Of a DNA stretch of 64,000 nt, positions 62,194 to 64,000 are shown piece after piece. The stretch's first letter is position 1, and the number at the start of each line of letters is the position of its first letter. Origin of the DNA: Chromatiaceae bacterium (lineage in GTDB: Bacteria; Pseudomonadota; Gammaproteobacteria; Chromatiales; Chromatiaceae); contig JACKML010000004.1 in assembly GCA_024235415.1 (NCBI GenBank), forward strand, positions 186,001 to 250,000, in the 5' to 3' direction. Made by a program: the position numbers and the translations under genes. The notes beneath the pieces are model-generated. The model was not told the origin of the DNA, ran no database searches, and saw only the letters and a program-made list of their open reading frames with translations.

Positions 62194-64000
62194 ATGGCTG
62201 CGAGCATCATGCCGAATACGAAACTTTGCGATCAGCTTGGCGACTTCAACGCCTGGCGGGACAGACAGTTGCGCCTGCTCAAACAGCTGCAACCGTGGTT
62301 CAAACAGCAGGGGCTGTACACCCTCGAGACCAGAAATGCGATCGAGCAGGCACAGCGTGCTCTGCGCGACAAACACATGACGGTTGCGGTGGCCGGTGAA
62401 TTCTCGCGTGGCAAGACTGAGCTCATCAATGCATTGTTCTTTGCGCACCACGGTCGGCGCCTCCTGCCGGCAGACGCAGGAAGGACCACCATGTGTCCGA
62501 CCGAGATCTTCTGCGACAGCAGCCAGCCGCCTTACCTGCGTTTGCTACCGATCGAGTCGCGGCGCAACGAGTACTCGCTGGCCTCGTTGCGTGATCAGCC
62601 TGACCAATGGATACACGCCGACCTTGACCTGGACGACCCGGAATCACTGTCACGCGACCTGCAAAAGCTCACGCAAAGCAGGCCGGCCACGCGACGCGAG
62701 GCCGCCGAGTTGGGCCTGGTGGTCGACACGGCACCATCGGATGCAGGCGAGCTCAACATCCCGCGCTGGCGCTTCGCGCAACTTAACATCCGTCATCCCC
62801 TGCTCGCCCAGGGGCTGCGGATTCTGGACACCCCGGGACTCAACGCGATCGGCAGCGAACCCGAACTCACATTTGAAATGCTGCCATCGGCACACGCCGT
62901 GCTGTTCGTGCTGGCCGCCGACACCGGTGTCACGCGCTCCGACCTGCACGTGTGGCAGCGTTTTATCCAGCGTCCGGGGCACGTCGGCCGACGTGGCCTG
63001 ATGGTCGTTCTCAACAAGACCGACACCTTGTGGGACGACTTGCGCTCTTCGCGCCAGATTGCCGAGAGCATCGTCAAGCAGTGTCGCGAGGTTGCCCATA
63101 CGCTTGGTGTCAATCACGACCAGGTGTTCGCCGCCTCTGCGCAAAAGGCACTGCTGGCCCGGGTTCAGAACAATGCCGCACTTGAGCAACGCAGTGGCAT
63201 CGCGAGCCTGGAGAGATACCTGGGCGAAGCAATGATGGCGAACCGCCTGGACATTATCCGTCATGAGCACACCTATAGGGTCCAGCAGGCACTGGAAGCA
63301 CTCGAGACGCTGATCAGGCGCCGACTGGAGCGCAACGGGAACCAACGCCGCAATCTGGCCGCACTGGCCGATCAGAGCGACGCGGCGATCAGCCGTATGC
63401 TGGAGAGTGCACAGTATGCCCAGGCGCACTATCAGGCCAGTGTGGATGCCTACAAACAGAGCCTGTCCTCGTTCAACGAGCATGGCCGCACCCTGCTGAG
63501 CGCACTCGATGTGCGCACCCTGGATCAGACACTGGATGCCATCCGCGCGTCGATGACCGGGGCATGGACAACGCACGGCCTGAAGGAGGCGATGCGGGCA
63601 CTGTTCAAGGAAATCAATATGCGCCTGGAGGTTGCCGGCAAACAGGCGCAGCAGATGCGCCGCCTGCTACGCACCGTGTACCGTCGCTTCCAGAGCGAAC
63701 ACGATTTCAAACTCGCGATGCCGGCCATGATATCGATCGTACGTCACCAGGTGGAGCTCGGCCTGCTCGATCAGGAAGCAGAAATCTTCCGCAACAGCGC
63801 GCGAACCACGTTGATGGAACAGCACTTCGTCACCAAGCGTTACTTCCGCACCATCGTCAGCCGTTCACAGGGAATCTTCCAGATGGCATACGAAGAGGCG
63901 AAGCAGTGGCGCGAAACCGCCCTGCTACCGCTGTCGATCGAGGTCAAAGAGCATCGCGACGCACTGACGCGCCAGATGGCCGACCTGCGTCATGCAGCCG
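62194..64000 (+). CDS. Dynamin-like GTPase (3' end outside window)
   Basis: The visible 602 codons encode a large GTPase of the bacterial dynamin-like family. G1 is AVAGEFSRGKTELINALFF, the G2 Thr lies in GRTTMCPTEIFC, G3 is LRILDTPGLNAIGS, and G4 is MVVLNKTDTLWDD. A long helical region follows, rich in Gln, Arg and Glu and probably forming the stalk or coiled coil. Such proteins act on membranes, for example in fission, fusion or repair. There is no N-terminal membrane segment. ATG 62194 or 62209 (MPNTKLCDQLGDF) are both possible starts. No stop appears before the right edge. Confidence 0.88.
   Translation, partial: MAASIMPNTKLCDQLGDFNAWRDRQLRLLKQLQPWFKQQGLYTLETRNAIEQAQRALRDKHMTVAVAGEFSRGKTELINALFFAHHGRRLLPADAGRTTMCPTEIFCDSSQPPYLRLLPIESRRNEYSLASLRDQPDQWIHADLDLDDPESLSRDLQKLTQSRPATRREAAELGLVVDTAPSDAGELNIPRWRFAQLNIRHPLLAQGLRILDTPGLNAIGSEPELTFEMLPSAHAVLFVLAADTGVTRSDLHVWQRFIQRPGHVGRRGLMVVLNKTDTLWDDLRSSRQIAESIVKQCREVAHTLGVNHDQVFAASAQKALLARVQNNAALEQRSGIASLERYLGEAMMANRLDIIRHEHTYRVQQALEALETLIRRRLERNGNQRRNLAALADQSDAAISRMLESAQYAQAHYQASVDAYKQSLSSFNEHGRTLLSALDVRTLDQTLDAIRASMTGAWTTHGLKEAMRALFKEINMRLEVAGKQAQQMRRLLRTVYRRFQSEHDFKLAMPAMISIVRHQVELGLLDQEAEIFRNSARTTLMEQHFVTKRYFRTIVSRSQGIFQMAYEEAKQWRETALLPLSIEVKEHRDALTRQMADLRHAA

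Noticed and set aside
1..64000. CRISPR arrays, insertion sequences, prophage or tRNA-linked integration
   Set aside because: No regularly spaced repeats, transposase or integrase motifs, or tRNA-like sequences were recognised by reading; gene order is largely conserved.

Overview
The window is a gene-dense, GC-rich (about 60%) chromosomal segment of a gammaproteobacterium. It holds core metabolism and type IV pilus genes with very short spacers. No rRNA, tRNA, insertion sequence, prophage or CRISPR array was recognised. A tkt-gap-pgk-pyk-fba operon with a class II aldolase, an ahcY-metF operon under an SAH riboswitch, and a pilT/pilU to pyrR/pilG gene order like that of Pseudomonas aeruginosa together suggest a Chromatiales-like organism, possibly a sulfur-oxidising autotroph. 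That placement is inference from gene content, not a phylogeny.

Layout: 1-4957 (minus) is a hisB-hisH-hisA-hisF-hisE-tatA-tatB-tatC operon; tatC runs off the left edge and hisI is missing. 5038-15554 holds dtd, a DUF1631 protein with a PilZ protein, a proline iminopeptidase, typA, a Sel1-repeat protein, an NTF2-like protein, a chemoreceptor, an orphan MbcA/ParS-type antitoxin homologue and a conserved hypothetical. 15646-19171 holds purC, a small glutaredoxin, srkA, a CPCC-type protein and a tandem universal stress protein. 19235-27048 (minus) holds an OmpA-like protein and the Calvin/glycolysis operon, whose tkt, gap and pgk genes are each followed by a hairpin without a U-tract. 27354-33531 covers a redoxin, metK, a DUF2189 membrane protein, then ahcY, metF and rsmE.

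33546-44578 (minus) is the Chp/Pil chemosensory operon for twitching: pilG, pilH, pilI, pilJ, chpA (1940 aa) and a CheW-like protein. It lacks pilK (CheR-like) and chpB (CheB-like), and it is preceded by a secreted rhodanese and a small exported protein. 45004-52616 (plus) is gshB-apbE-tonB-yqgE-ruvX-pyrR-pyrB-pyrX-pyrK. The dihydroorotase-like gene has lost its HxH metal site, so it is a PyrX-type structural partner of PyrB, and it is followed by a PyrK-type flavin/2Fe-2S subunit with no pyrD nearby.

52653-57023 (minus) is a tightly overlapped three-gene unit encoding a small periplasmic phosphate-binding-like protein, an outer-membrane porin and a hybrid histidine kinase. I regard it as the best candidate here for an undescribed signalling system. 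57114-61955 returns to conserved synteny (pilU, pilT, yggS, proC, yggT, yggU), and the window ends inside a dynamin-like GTPase gene.
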